From: Burkholderiales bacterium
Lineage (GTDB): Bacteria > Pseudomonadota > Gammaproteobacteria > Burkholderiales > Burkholderiaceae_F
Assembly (NCBI GenBank): GCA_024641225.1
Contig: JAHEDN010000121.1
Span: 1-7,269 of the forward strand
Reading direction: 5' to 3'
Length of the DNA stretch: 7,269 nucleotides
Position numbers and translations under genes: made by a program. The notes below the pieces were generated by a model, which ran no database searches, was not told where the DNA came from, and saw nothing but the letters and a program-made list of their open reading frames with translations. This document shows, piece after piece, positions 1 through 6,063 of this stretch (position 1 is the first letter of the stretch; each line of letters opens with the position of its first letter).

Positions 1-2
1 TG

Positions 3-329
3 GCTCCGTCGTCGCTGCGGAGCGCTGCGGCGATCGCCTCGTCCGGGGCCTTCATGCTGACCCTGCGACGAGGACACGGGCGGCGTTCTTCGGTGCAACT
101 GGCGATCGGTGCCGATGGCGCGATTCGAGACGGCACGGACGCTGTTGACGACGCAGCCACCGTTCGGTATTGCGACCCGAATTTCGTATGCCTGCAGACC
201 GCCCGCGGTCCGCTGGCGCTGTGGCCAGATTCGATGGCCGCGGCCGCCTGGCGCAGGCTGGCCGTTGCCTGCCGCTGGCCGCACCAGCGCGAGGGGGCCG
301 TGCGGTTGGCAGACCGGCGAACTAAATGA
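3..329 (+). CDS. YgfX-like small membrane-associated protein, C-terminal part (5' end outside window)
   Basis: The frame is open from the window edge to a TGA at 327-329, giving 108 visible residues. The first in-frame ATG (position 54) is internal, so the true start probably lies upstream of the window. Near the C-terminus the segment PLALWPDSMAAAAWRRL resembles the end of Escherichia coli YgfX (from memory LWLAADSMDEAEWRDL). The preceding GADGAIRDG also sits where YgfX has its short beta-strand segment. YgfX/CptA proteins are about 135 residues long, with two N-terminal membrane segments and a soluble tail; only the tail and perhaps the end of the second membrane segment would be visible here. 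In gammaproteobacteria ygfX-like genes also occur near nadB and rpoE, which fits this location. The cellular role is uncertain in this lineage, and an unrelated hypothetical protein remains possible. The stop codon lies inside the spacer of the predicted rpoE promoter. Confidence 0.55.
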   Translation, partial: APSSLRSAAAIASSGAFMLTLRRGHGRRSSVQLAIGADGAIRDGTDAVDDAATVRYCDPNFVCLQTARGPLALWPDSMAAAAWRRLAVACRWPHQREGAVRLADRRTK

Positions 330-345
330 GCTGGCACTGGTCTGA
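319..345 (+). promoter_or_regulatory. Candidate sigma-E/AlgU-type autoregulatory promoter for rpoE
   Basis: A -35-like GAACTA at 319-324 is followed by a 16-nt spacer and a -10-like TCTGA at 341-345. The known consensus for AlgU/RpoE is GAACTT, 16-17 nt, TCTGA, so only one base of the -35 differs. Transcription would begin near 351-353, leaving a leader of about 32 nt before the ATG at 385. The upstream TTG at 355 would then sit almost at the transcript start, which supports the ATG. Autoregulation of rpoE from such a promoter is established in E. coli and Pseudomonas; here it is inferred from sequence alone. Confidence 0.6.
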
Positions 346-384
346 GCAGGCGGGTTGGCCGGTCTGGCGGGACGGCACCGATCG

Positions 385-984
385 ATGAGCGAGCGCGACG
401 TCGATTGGCAGCTCGTCGAGCGGGTGCAGCGCGGCGAGAAGCGGGCATTCGACCTGCTCGTGGCGAAGTATCAGCGCAAGCTGTTTCGCCTGCTGTCCCG
501 CCTGATCCGCGACCAGGCGGAAATCGAGGACGTGGCTCAGGAAGCGTTCATCAAGGCCTATCGGGCACTGCCTAACTTTCGGGGCGAGAGCGCGTTTTAC
601 ACATGGCTGTACCGAATCGCGATCAATACGGCGAAGAATTACCTGGTGGCGCAAGGGCGCCGGGTGCCGACGCAGACCGAAACGGAGATCGAGGACGCCG
701 AGAACTTCGAGGACGGCGAATCGTTGCGCACCGAGGACACGCCCGACCGGATGCTGCTCTCGAAGCAGGTTGCGGAGGCGGTCAACCGGGCCATCGAGCG
801 GCTGCCGGAAGACCTCCGCACCGCGATCGTCCTGCGCGAACTCGAGGGGCTGAGCTACGAAGAGATCGCCGTTTCGATGAACTGCCCGATCGGCACGGTC
901 CGTTCGCGCATCTTCCGTGCCCGCGAGGCGGTAGCCGAGGAATTGCGGCCGATCCTGGAAACCAACAAGGACCGGCGCTGGTGA
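385..984 (+). CDS. rpoE: RNA polymerase sigma factor RpoE (sigma-E / AlgU, ECF family)
   Basis: This 199-residue ECF sigma factor directs RNA polymerase to envelope-stress promoters and is held inactive at the inner membrane by RseA. Sigma region 2 spans roughly residues 20-92 and includes the core-binding/-10 motif DVAQEAFIKAYRALPNFRG and YTWLYRIAINTAKNYL. An acidic linker (about 98-125) follows. Region 4 spans roughly 130-190, with the -35-binding helix-turn-helix LSYEEIAVSMNCPIGTVRSR starting at residue 156. Length and motifs match RpoE/AlgU throughout. I chose the ATG at 385 because MSERD followed by LVERVQRGEKRAFDLL matches the usual family N-terminus. The frame stays open to a TTG at 355, but that would add ten atypical residues at the predicted transcript start. 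The ribosome binding site is weak. rseA follows after 8 nt. Confidence 0.97.
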   Translation: MSERDVDWQLVERVQRGEKRAFDLLVAKYQRKLFRLLSRLIRDQAEIEDVAQEAFIKAYRALPNFRGESAFYTWLYRIAINTAKNYLVAQGRRVPTQTETEIEDAENFEDGESLRTEDTPDRMLLSKQVAEAVNRAIERLPEDLRTAIVLRELEGLSYEEIAVSMNCPIGTVRSRIFRAREAVAEELRPILETNKDRRW

Positions 985-992
985 GGTAGCTG

Positions 993-1598
993 ATGAACCC
1001 CGAACGAAGCGATCACGATCACAATGGTGCGGCCCGGCCCGACAGCAGCGGCGTCGAAGAGTGCGCGCAGGGCCTGTCCTGCCTGCTGGATGGTGAACTC
1101 GAGTCGGGAGAGTGCAGCAGCCTGATCGAGCGTCTCCGCCGCGATGAGGGCGCCTGCCGGACATGGGTGCTGCTCAACTGCGTCGGCGACGCCATGCGCT
1201 CGGCTGAGGTCGCATCTTTTCATTCGCACGGTTTCGTCGCGCGGGTGTCGGCAGCGCTGGCTCGCGAGCCCACGGTGCTCGCGCCGCGTGCGCTGCCACC
1301 GCGCTCAGCGATGCGCCGCTGGCTGTTGCCCGGCGCCGGCGCAGTGGCTGCGGCCGTCGTCCTGATCGCGATCGGCCTGCCCTCGCGGCAGGCGATCTCG
1401 CCCGAGGCAGCAGTCGCGGGCGCCGCGCCGCCTGCGCCTACGCTGGCCGCAGTGCAGGCGCCGATGCAGGTCGACCGGTCGCCGCAACTCGAGCGCTACC
1501 TGGCCGCGCATCGGGAGCTTTCGGAGCCCACACTGATGCCTAATTCGACACCGTACGTCAGGACTTCCGGCGCGGTGCTGCAGCAGGAGGGTCGCTGA
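993..1598 (+). CDS. rseA: Anti-sigma-E factor RseA (MucA-like), with a cysteine-rich cytoplasmic domain
   Basis: This 201-residue single-pass inner-membrane protein binds RpoE on the cytoplasmic side and releases it after regulated proteolysis. Residues 24-69 align with the RseA N-terminal domain: LSCLLDGE corresponds to LSALMDGE of E. coli RseA, and RTWVLLNCVGDAMR to KTWESYHLIRDSMR. A membrane segment follows at about residues 111-129, preceded by basic MRRW. The periplasmic part is Ala/Pro-rich and ends with LERYLAAHRELSEP (from residue 166) and PYVRT. The cytoplasmic domain has five cysteines (C24, C30, C41, C55, C63) and an HDH near the N-terminus; E. coli RseA has none in that domain. 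A GAGGT ribosome binding site at 983-987 overlaps the rpoE stop, 5 nt before the start. The stop overlaps the rseB start by one base (TGATG), so translation is probably coupled. Sequence divergence is normal for this family. Confidence 0.9.
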   Translation: MNPERSDHDHNGAARPDSSGVEECAQGLSCLLDGELESGECSSLIERLRRDEGACRTWVLLNCVGDAMRSAEVASFHSHGFVARVSAALAREPTVLAPRALPPRSAMRRWLLPGAGAVAAAVVLIAIGLPSRQAISPEAAVAGAAPPAPTLAAVQAPMQVDRSPQLERYLAAHRELSEPTLMPNSTPYVRTSGAVLQQEGR

Positions 1599-2602
1599 TG
1601 CTGCGCTCGGCCTCGCTGAATTGGCGAGGGCTCTGCTTGGCGATCCTGCTGTTGGCCTTTCTCTCCGCGACGCAGGCGCAGGAGCGGGCGGGCGGCGCGG
1701 CGAACGGGGACTCGATCGACGCGCGCAGTCCGGAGCAGTGGCTGCAGATCGTCCAGCAGGCGGCGCGGCGGCTCGACTATGCCGGAACGATGGTCTACCA
1801 GCAGGGCGCGGACGTGCGGATGTCAAGGGTCGTGCATGTCTTCGATGGCCAGGTCTCGCATGAGCGCCTGCAGCCGATGGATGGCCGGCCTCGCGAGTTC
1901 ATCCGCCGCGCCGACGAGGTCAAGTGCCTGATCCCCGAGGCGCGGCGGGTGGTCGTCGAGCGCAAGTCGAGAGCCGAGTCGTTCCCCGGATTCACGGCCG
2001 CGGGCCCGGCGGAACTGCTGCAGCACTATTCCGTGAGAATCATCGCCCGGGAGCGCGTCGGCGGCCTCGACTGTCAGGTGCTCGAGATACAGCCGAACAA
2101 GAGCGACCGTTATGGCTACCGGCTCTGGGTGGATCGGGCGAGCGGCCTGCTGATTCGCTCGCAGACGCTGAACGAGCGCGGCGAAGCGCTCGAACAGATG
2201 GCCTTCGCCGATTTACGCATCGGCGGGATCGATCGCGACCAGCTCAAGCCGTCGTGGTCGACCGACGGCTGGAAGGTCGATGAGGTTGCGCATCGCCCGA
2301 TCGACCTGCGTGAACAGGGCTGGCGTCTGGTGCCGCCCAGCGGCTTCAGACCGCTGTATGCCGTGCGCCGTCCGATGGCGGGCGGGCAGGCGCTTCAGGC
2401 CGTCTACTCCGATGGCCTGGCGTCGCTTTCCGTCTTCATCGAGCCCGCCTCGGCGTCGTCGTCGAGCGAGGCGCTGCCGCAGCGCGGCCCGATCAGCGGC
2501 TATGTCCGACGCATGGGCGACTCGGTCGTGACCGTGGTCGGCGAAATTCCCGCCGACACGGCGCGCACCGTAGCCCAGGCGGTCGAACATATCGACCGCT
2601 GA
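1598..2602 (+). CDS. rseB: Periplasmic sigma-E regulator RseB/MucB
   Basis: This 334-residue periplasmic protein binds the periplasmic part of RseA and shields it from the site-1 protease; in E. coli, lipopolysaccharide intermediates relieve this protection. A Sec signal peptide is visible at residues 1 to about 27 (hydrophobic core LCLAILLLAFLSA, probable cleavage after TQA). There is no lipobox, so it should be soluble. The N-terminal LolA/LolB-like domain spans roughly residues 45-215 (SPEQWLQIVQQAARRLDYAG, FIRRADEVKCLIPEARRVVV). The C-terminal domain spans roughly 230-325 (GWRLVPPSGFRPLYAVRRPM, GPISGYVRRMGDSVVTVVGE). The mature protein has just two cysteines, C110 and C159, which could form a disulfide. 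The start overlaps the rseA stop and is preceded by a perfect AGGAGG at 1585-1590 with a 7-nt spacing. Length matches the family (about 320-340). No mucC or rseC gene follows. Confidence 0.95.
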   Translation: MLRSASLNWRGLCLAILLLAFLSATQAQERAGGAANGDSIDARSPEQWLQIVQQAARRLDYAGTMVYQQGADVRMSRVVHVFDGQVSHERLQPMDGRPREFIRRADEVKCLIPEARRVVVERKSRAESFPGFTAAGPAELLQHYSVRIIARERVGGLDCQVLEIQPNKSDRYGYRLWVDRASGLLIRSQTLNERGEALEQMAFADLRIGGIDRDQLKPSWSTDGWKVDEVAHRPIDLREQGWRLVPPSGFRPLYAVRRPMAGGQALQAVYSDGLASLSVFIEPASASSSSEALPQRGPISGYVRRMGDSVVTVVGEIPADTARTVAQAVEHIDR

Positions 2603-2628
2603 CATTCTTCCTTCTGCACCTTTCGTTG

Positions 2629-4089
2629 ATGAACCAAATCATGACCCAACCGATATACCGATCACTCCTCGCATTTTTCCTTGTCCTGGGTTTGAACCTT
2701 GCGCCGGCGCAGGCCCAGTCGCCGGCTGCGCAGTTGCCCGACTTCGCCGACCTCGCCGAGCGGGTAGGCCCGGCAGTAGTCAACATTCGTACGACGGCGC
2801 GGCTCGATACGATTCACGGCCGCGGGCTACCGCAGATCCCTGGCCTGGACGAGAACGACCCCTTCTACGAGTTCTTTCGCCGCTTTTTTCCACAGCAGCA
2901 GCCCGGGCCTCAGCAGCGTCCGGGACCGCGCGGCGATCGACAGGTGCCGCGCGGACTCGGCTCGGGATTCATCGTCTCGGCCGACGGCTACGTCATGACC
3001 AACCACCACGTGGTGGAAGGCTCGGAGCAGATCACCGTGACGCTGGCGGACAAGCGGGAGTTCAGTGCCAAGCTGATCGGTTCCGACCAGCGCACCGACG
3101 TTGCGCTGCTGAAGATCGATGCCTCGGGACTGCCGGCGGCGAGGATCGGCGACTCGAACAGGCTGCGTGTCGGCGAATGGGTCATCGCCATCGGCTCGCC
3201 TTTCGGTCTCGAAAACACGGTCACCGCGGGCATCGTCAGTGCGAAGGCGCGGGAAACGGGCGAGTTCCTGCCGTTCATCCAGACCGACGTCGCGGTCAAC
3301 CCGGGCAATTCCGGCGGACCGCTGATCAACATGCGCGGTGAGGTGGTGGGCATCAACTCGCAGATCTTCACGACCTCAGGCGCGTTTGCCGGCATCTCGT
3401 TTGCCATCCCGATCGACGAGGCGATGCGCGTGCAGGAACAGCTGCGGGCCTCCGGCCGCGTCATCCGCGGCCGCATCGGCGTGACCATCGGCGGCGTGTC
3501 GCGTGAAGTCGCGGAGGCGATCGGGCTGTCGAAGGCGCAGGGTGCGCTGGTCACGAACGTCGACCCGGACGGGCCGGCGGCCAAGGCCGGTATCGAGGCA
3601 GGTGACGTCATAGTGCGCTTCGACGGGCGTTCGATCGACAGCCAGTCGGACCTGCCGCGGATCGTCGGCGGCACCCGGCCCGGGTCGAAGGTCTCGATGA
3701 GCGTCTGGCGCAAGGGCGTCCAGCGCGACCTGCAGGTGGCAGTGGGCGAGATGGCGCAGGAGCAGCAGACGGCTCGGACCGGCGAGCCTGCGCCGCGCAG
3801 CGCCGCGCCGGCGAATGCACTCGGCCTGACCGTTTCCGACGTGCCGGCCGAGCGGCTGAAAGAACTGAAAGTAAGGGGCGCCGTGCAGGTCGAGGCGGTC
3901 GAGGGTCCGGCGGCCAGCGCGGGGCTGCGCAGCGGCGACCTGATCCTTTCGGTCAACAATGCCGACGTCGTCAATGCCAGGCAGTTCAACGAGCAGGTGG
4001 CCAGGCTCGACCGCAAGCGCAACGTGGCGCTGCTCGTCCGCCGGGGCGAGGCGACACAGTTCGTGATCGTCCGGCCGGCGGACCGCTAG
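2629..4089 (+). CDS. degP: Periplasmic Do-type serine protease/chaperone (DegP/DegQ/MucD)
   Basis: This periplasmic HtrA-family protease and chaperone degrades or refolds damaged envelope proteins and is the effector of the sigma-E operon. It has 486 residues from the chosen start. A signal peptide covers about residues 1-30 (core SLLAFFLVLGLNLA, APAQA cleavage site). The trypsin-like domain carries the complete triad: H127 in TNHHVV, D157 in RTDVALLKI, and S228 in NPGNSGGPL. Two PDZ domains follow, from about residue 280 (RGRIGVTIGGV) to 370 and from about 398 (LGLTVSDVPAERL) to 485. The Pro/Gln-rich loop after FFRRFFP is typical of DegQ/MucD rather than the long LA loop of E. coli DegP. The symbol mucD or degQ would be equally valid. 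The start is ambiguous: TTG 2626, ATG 2629 and ATG 2641 are all in frame, and none has a Shine-Dalgarno sequence. The gap to rseB is 26 nt with no sigma-E promoter of its own, so the gene is probably read through from rpoE. Confidence 0.95.
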   Translation: MNQIMTQPIYRSLLAFFLVLGLNLAPAQAQSPAAQLPDFADLAERVGPAVVNIRTTARLDTIHGRGLPQIPGLDENDPFYEFFRRFFPQQQPGPQQRPGPRGDRQVPRGLGSGFIVSADGYVMTNHHVVEGSEQITVTLADKREFSAKLIGSDQRTDVALLKIDASGLPAARIGDSNRLRVGEWVIAIGSPFGLENTVTAGIVSAKARETGEFLPFIQTDVAVNPGNSGGPLINMRGEVVGINSQIFTTSGAFAGISFAIPIDEAMRVQEQLRASGRVIRGRIGVTIGGVSREVAEAIGLSKAQGALVTNVDPDGPAAKAGIEAGDVIVRFDGRSIDSQSDLPRIVGGTRPGSKVSMSVWRKGVQRDLQVAVGEMAQEQQTARTGEPAPRSAAPANALGLTVSDVPAERLKELKVRGAVQVEAVEGPAASAGLRSGDLILSVNNADVVNARQFNEQVARLDRKRNVALLVRRGEATQFVIVRPADR

Positions 4090-4114
4090 AGGCGGTGCGG
4101 CAGCGCGGCCACGC

Positions 4115-4120
4115 TAGAAT
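4115..4120 (+). promoter_or_regulatory. Possible -10 box (TAGAAT) upstream of lepA
   Basis: TAGAAT matches the sigma-70 -10 consensus TATAAT at five of six positions and stands out in GC-rich surroundings. No convincing -35 is found about 17 nt upstream (the sequence there is GGCGGTGCGG-like), so this is only a candidate. A transcript from it would start near 4127 and run directly into the hairpin at 4140-4167. Confidence 0.25.
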
Positions 4121-4139
4121 GCGCGCCGCGGCCAGTACG

Positions 4140-4174
4140 AGGGGGTGACGCCGGCGGCGCACCCCCTTTGCTTT
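4140..4174 (+). terminator. Hairpin with broken T tract, probable terminator of the rpoE–rseA–rseB–degP operon
   Basis: AGGGGGTG (4140-4147) pairs perfectly with CACCCCCT (4160-4167). After a single bulged A at 4148, four more G-C pairs (4149-4152 with 4156-4159) close a 3-nt loop, giving about 12 bp. The 3' arm runs into TTTGCTTT, an imperfect T tract. It lies 50 nt after the degP stop, as expected for a Rho-independent terminator. The interrupted T tract could mean partial read-through into lepA, or an attenuator if the -10-like box at 4115 is active. Confidence 0.6.
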
Positions 4175-4203
4175 GCCCGCGCTGGTACGCGCCCGGCCTG
4201 CAT

Positions 4204-4243
4204 GCCCATGCATGGGCCCCCGCGGGGGCCCGGCGGCGCCGCC
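4204..4243. repeat. Chain of three perfect palindromes before lepA
   Basis: Three exact self-complementary sequences follow each other: GCCCATGCATGGGC (4204-4217, 14 bp), GGGCCCCCGCGGGGGCCC (4214-4231, 18 bp) and GGCGGCGCCGCC (4232-4243, 12 bp). The first two share GGGC (4214-4217), so in RNA they can form alternative but not simultaneous hairpins. The chain ends 14 nt before the lepA start and 5 nt before its AGGA ribosome binding site. Its role is unknown; a leader structure affecting lepA expression, a protein-binding site or a dispersed intergenic repeat are all possible. Confidence 0.5.
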
Positions 4244-4257
4244 TGTTCAGGACGTCA

Positions 4258-6063
4258 ATGCAGCACATTCGCAACTTTTCGATCATCGCGCACATCGACC
4301 ACGGCAAGTCGACGCTGGCCGACCGGCTGATCCAGCGCTGCGGCGGGCTGGCCGATCGGGAGATGGAAGCGCAGGTGCTCGACACGATGGCGCTGGAGCG
4401 GGAGCGCGGCATCACGATCAAGGCGCAGACCGCCGCGCTCGAATACGCTGCCGCCGACGGCCGGCGCTACAACCTCAATCTGATCGATACGCCGGGGCAT
4501 GTCGACTTCTCCTACGAGGTCAGCCGATCGCTTTCCGCCTGCGAAGGCGCGCTGCTCGTGGTGGATGCCTCCCAGGGCGTCGAGGCGCAGACGGTGGCCA
4601 ACTGCTACACGGCGATCGAGCTCGGCGTCGAGGTGCTGCCGATCCTGAACAAGATGGACCTGCCGTCGGCCAACCCCGAGCAGGCGCGGGAAGAAATCGA
4701 GGACGTGATCGGCATCGACGCGGGCGATGCGGTGCTGGCCAGCGCCAAGACGGGGCAGGGCATCGACGAGATCCTCGCGCGGATCATCGAACGCGTGCCG
4801 GCGCCGAAAGGCGACCCGGCCGCGCCACTGCAGGCGCTGATCATCGACTCCTGGTTCGACAACTATGTCGGTGTGGTGATGCTGGTGCGCGTGTTCAACG
4901 GCACGGTCAGGCCGAAGGAGCGCATCCTGTTGATGGCCACCGACGCGCACCACCTGGTCGAGCAGGTCGGCGTGTTCACGCCCAAGTCGCGCGGCCGGGA
5001 GCAGCTCGCGGCCGGCGAGGTCGGCTTCGTGATCTCCGGCATCAAGGAGCTGCGCGATGCCCGGGTCGGCGATACGGTGACCCACGCGCTCAGCCAGTCG
5101 AGCAAACCGGCGACGGGTCCATTGCCGGGCTTCCGCGAGGTGAAACCGCAGGTTTTCGCCGGACTGTATCCGGTCGAGTCGAACCAGTACGAGGCGCTGC
5201 GCGACGCGCTGACCAAGCTGCAGCTGAACGATGCGGCGCTGCACTTCGAGCCCGAGGTGTCGCAGGCGCTGGGCTTCGGATTCCGTTGCGGCTTTCTCGG
5301 CCTGCTGCACATGGATATCGTGCAGGAACGGCTCGAGCGCGAATACGACATGGATCTGATTACCACCGCGCCGTCGGTGGTCTACGAGGTGCTGCTGCGC
5401 GACGGCACGGTGATCCAGGTCGAGAATCCGTCGAAGCTGCCCGACCCGGCGAAGATCGAGGAGATCCGCGAGCCGATCGTTCACGTGACGATCTTCGTGC
5501 CGCAGGAGTACGTGGGCAGCGTGATCACGCTGTGCACCGGCAAGCGCGGCATCCAGACCAACCTTGCCTACCACGGCCGGCAGGTGCACCTGCACTACGA
5601 GCTGCCGCTGGCCGAGATCGTGCTCGACTTCTTCGACAAGCTGAAATCGGTCTCGCGCGGCTACGCGTCGATGGACTACGAGTTCAAGGAGTACCGCGCC
5701 GCCGATGTGGTCAAGGTCGACATGCTGATCAACGGCGACCGTGTCGATGCACTGAGCGTGATCGTGCACCGCAGCAACTCCCAGTACCGCGGCCGGGAGA
5801 TCGCGGCGAAGATGCGCTCGATCATTCCGCGGCAGATGTACGACGTGGCGATCCAGGCCGCGATCGGCGCCAACATCATCGCCCGGGAGAACGTCAAGGC
5901 GCTGCGCAAGAACGTGCTGGCGAAGTGCTACGGCGGTGACATCACGCGCAAGAAGAAGCTGCTGGAGAAGCAGAAGGCGGGCAAGAAGAGGATGAAACAG
6001 GTCGGCTCCGTGGAGATACCTCAGGAGGCGTTCCTCGCCATCCTGCAGGTCGAGGACAGATGA
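4258..6063 (+). CDS. lepA: Elongation factor 4 (LepA/EF4), ribosome-binding translational GTPase
   Basis: This 601-residue translational GTPase resembles EF-G, binds ribosomes, and has been linked to back-translocation and 30S assembly in E. coli. The G domain (about 1-185) shows all motifs: AHIDHGKST at residues 11-19 (P-loop), RGITI at 50-54 (switch I, T53), DTPGH at 77-81 (H81 is the catalytic-type His), NKMD at 131-134, and SAK at 162-164. Beta-barrel and alpha/beta domains follow. The LepA-specific C-terminal domain is intact, ending in AKCYGGDITRKKKLLEKQK and VEIPQEAFLAILQ. E. coli LepA is 599 residues, so this is full length. The ATG at 4258 gives the canonical N-terminus MQHIRNFSIIAHIDHGKST and has AGGA at 4249-4252. 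The frame is open upstream to a TTG at 4168, but those 30 residues run through palindromes and do not look like LepA. The stop overlaps lepB by 4 nt. Confidence 0.98.
   Translation: MQHIRNFSIIAHIDHGKSTLADRLIQRCGGLADREMEAQVLDTMALERERGITIKAQTAALEYAAADGRRYNLNLIDTPGHVDFSYEVSRSLSACEGALLVVDASQGVEAQTVANCYTAIELGVEVLPILNKMDLPSANPEQAREEIEDVIGIDAGDAVLASAKTGQGIDEILARIIERVPAPKGDPAAPLQALIIDSWFDNYVGVVMLVRVFNGTVRPKERILLMATDAHHLVEQVGVFTPKSRGREQLAAGEVGFVISGIKELRDARVGDTVTHALSQSSKPATGPLPGFREVKPQVFAGLYPVESNQYEALRDALTKLQLNDAALHFEPEVSQALGFGFRCGFLGLLHMDIVQERLEREYDMDLITTAPSVVYEVLLRDGTVIQVENPSKLPDPAKIEEIREPIVHVTIFVPQEYVGSVITLCTGKRGIQTNLAYHGRQVHLHYELPLAEIVLDFFDKLKSVSRGYASMDYEFKEYRAADVVKVDMLINGDRVDALSVIVHRSNSQYRGREIAAKMRSIIPRQMYDVAIQAAIGANIIARENVKALRKNVLAKCYGGDITRKKKLLEKQKAGKKRMKQVGSVEIPQEAFLAILQVEDR

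Noticed and set aside
322..1164. 280-residue open frame on the - strand across rpoE and the rseA start
   Set aside because: It overlaps two clear genes and the predicted rpoE promoter, and its composition is typical of an antisense shadow.
2585..2617. Possible sigma-E promoter for degP (GAACAT then TCTGC)
   Set aside because: The spacing is about 22 nt instead of 16-17 and the -10 lacks the final A, so it does not fit the consensus.
2988..4022. 344-residue open frame on the - strand opposite degP
   Set aside because: It mirrors the degP coding frame; it is Ser/Arg/Pro-rich with no recognisable domain or ribosome binding site.
4168..4257. N-terminal extension of LepA starting at TTG 4168
   Set aside because: The added 30 residues are encoded by the palindromic leader and do not resemble LepA, whose canonical N-terminus begins at ATG 4258 with its own AGGA.
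4090..4257. A small gene between degP and lepA (some relatives have a glutaredoxin-like gene here)
   Set aside because: Only 168 nt are available, filled by a hairpin and palindromes, and no frame has a credible start and ribosome binding site or a CxxC motif.
4255..5769. 504-residue open frame on the - strand opposite lepA
   Set aside because: lepA is unmistakable on the + strand. Long antisense frames are expected opposite high-GC genes with G/C third positions, and this one has no family motif and a His/Arg/Leu-rich, low-information composition.
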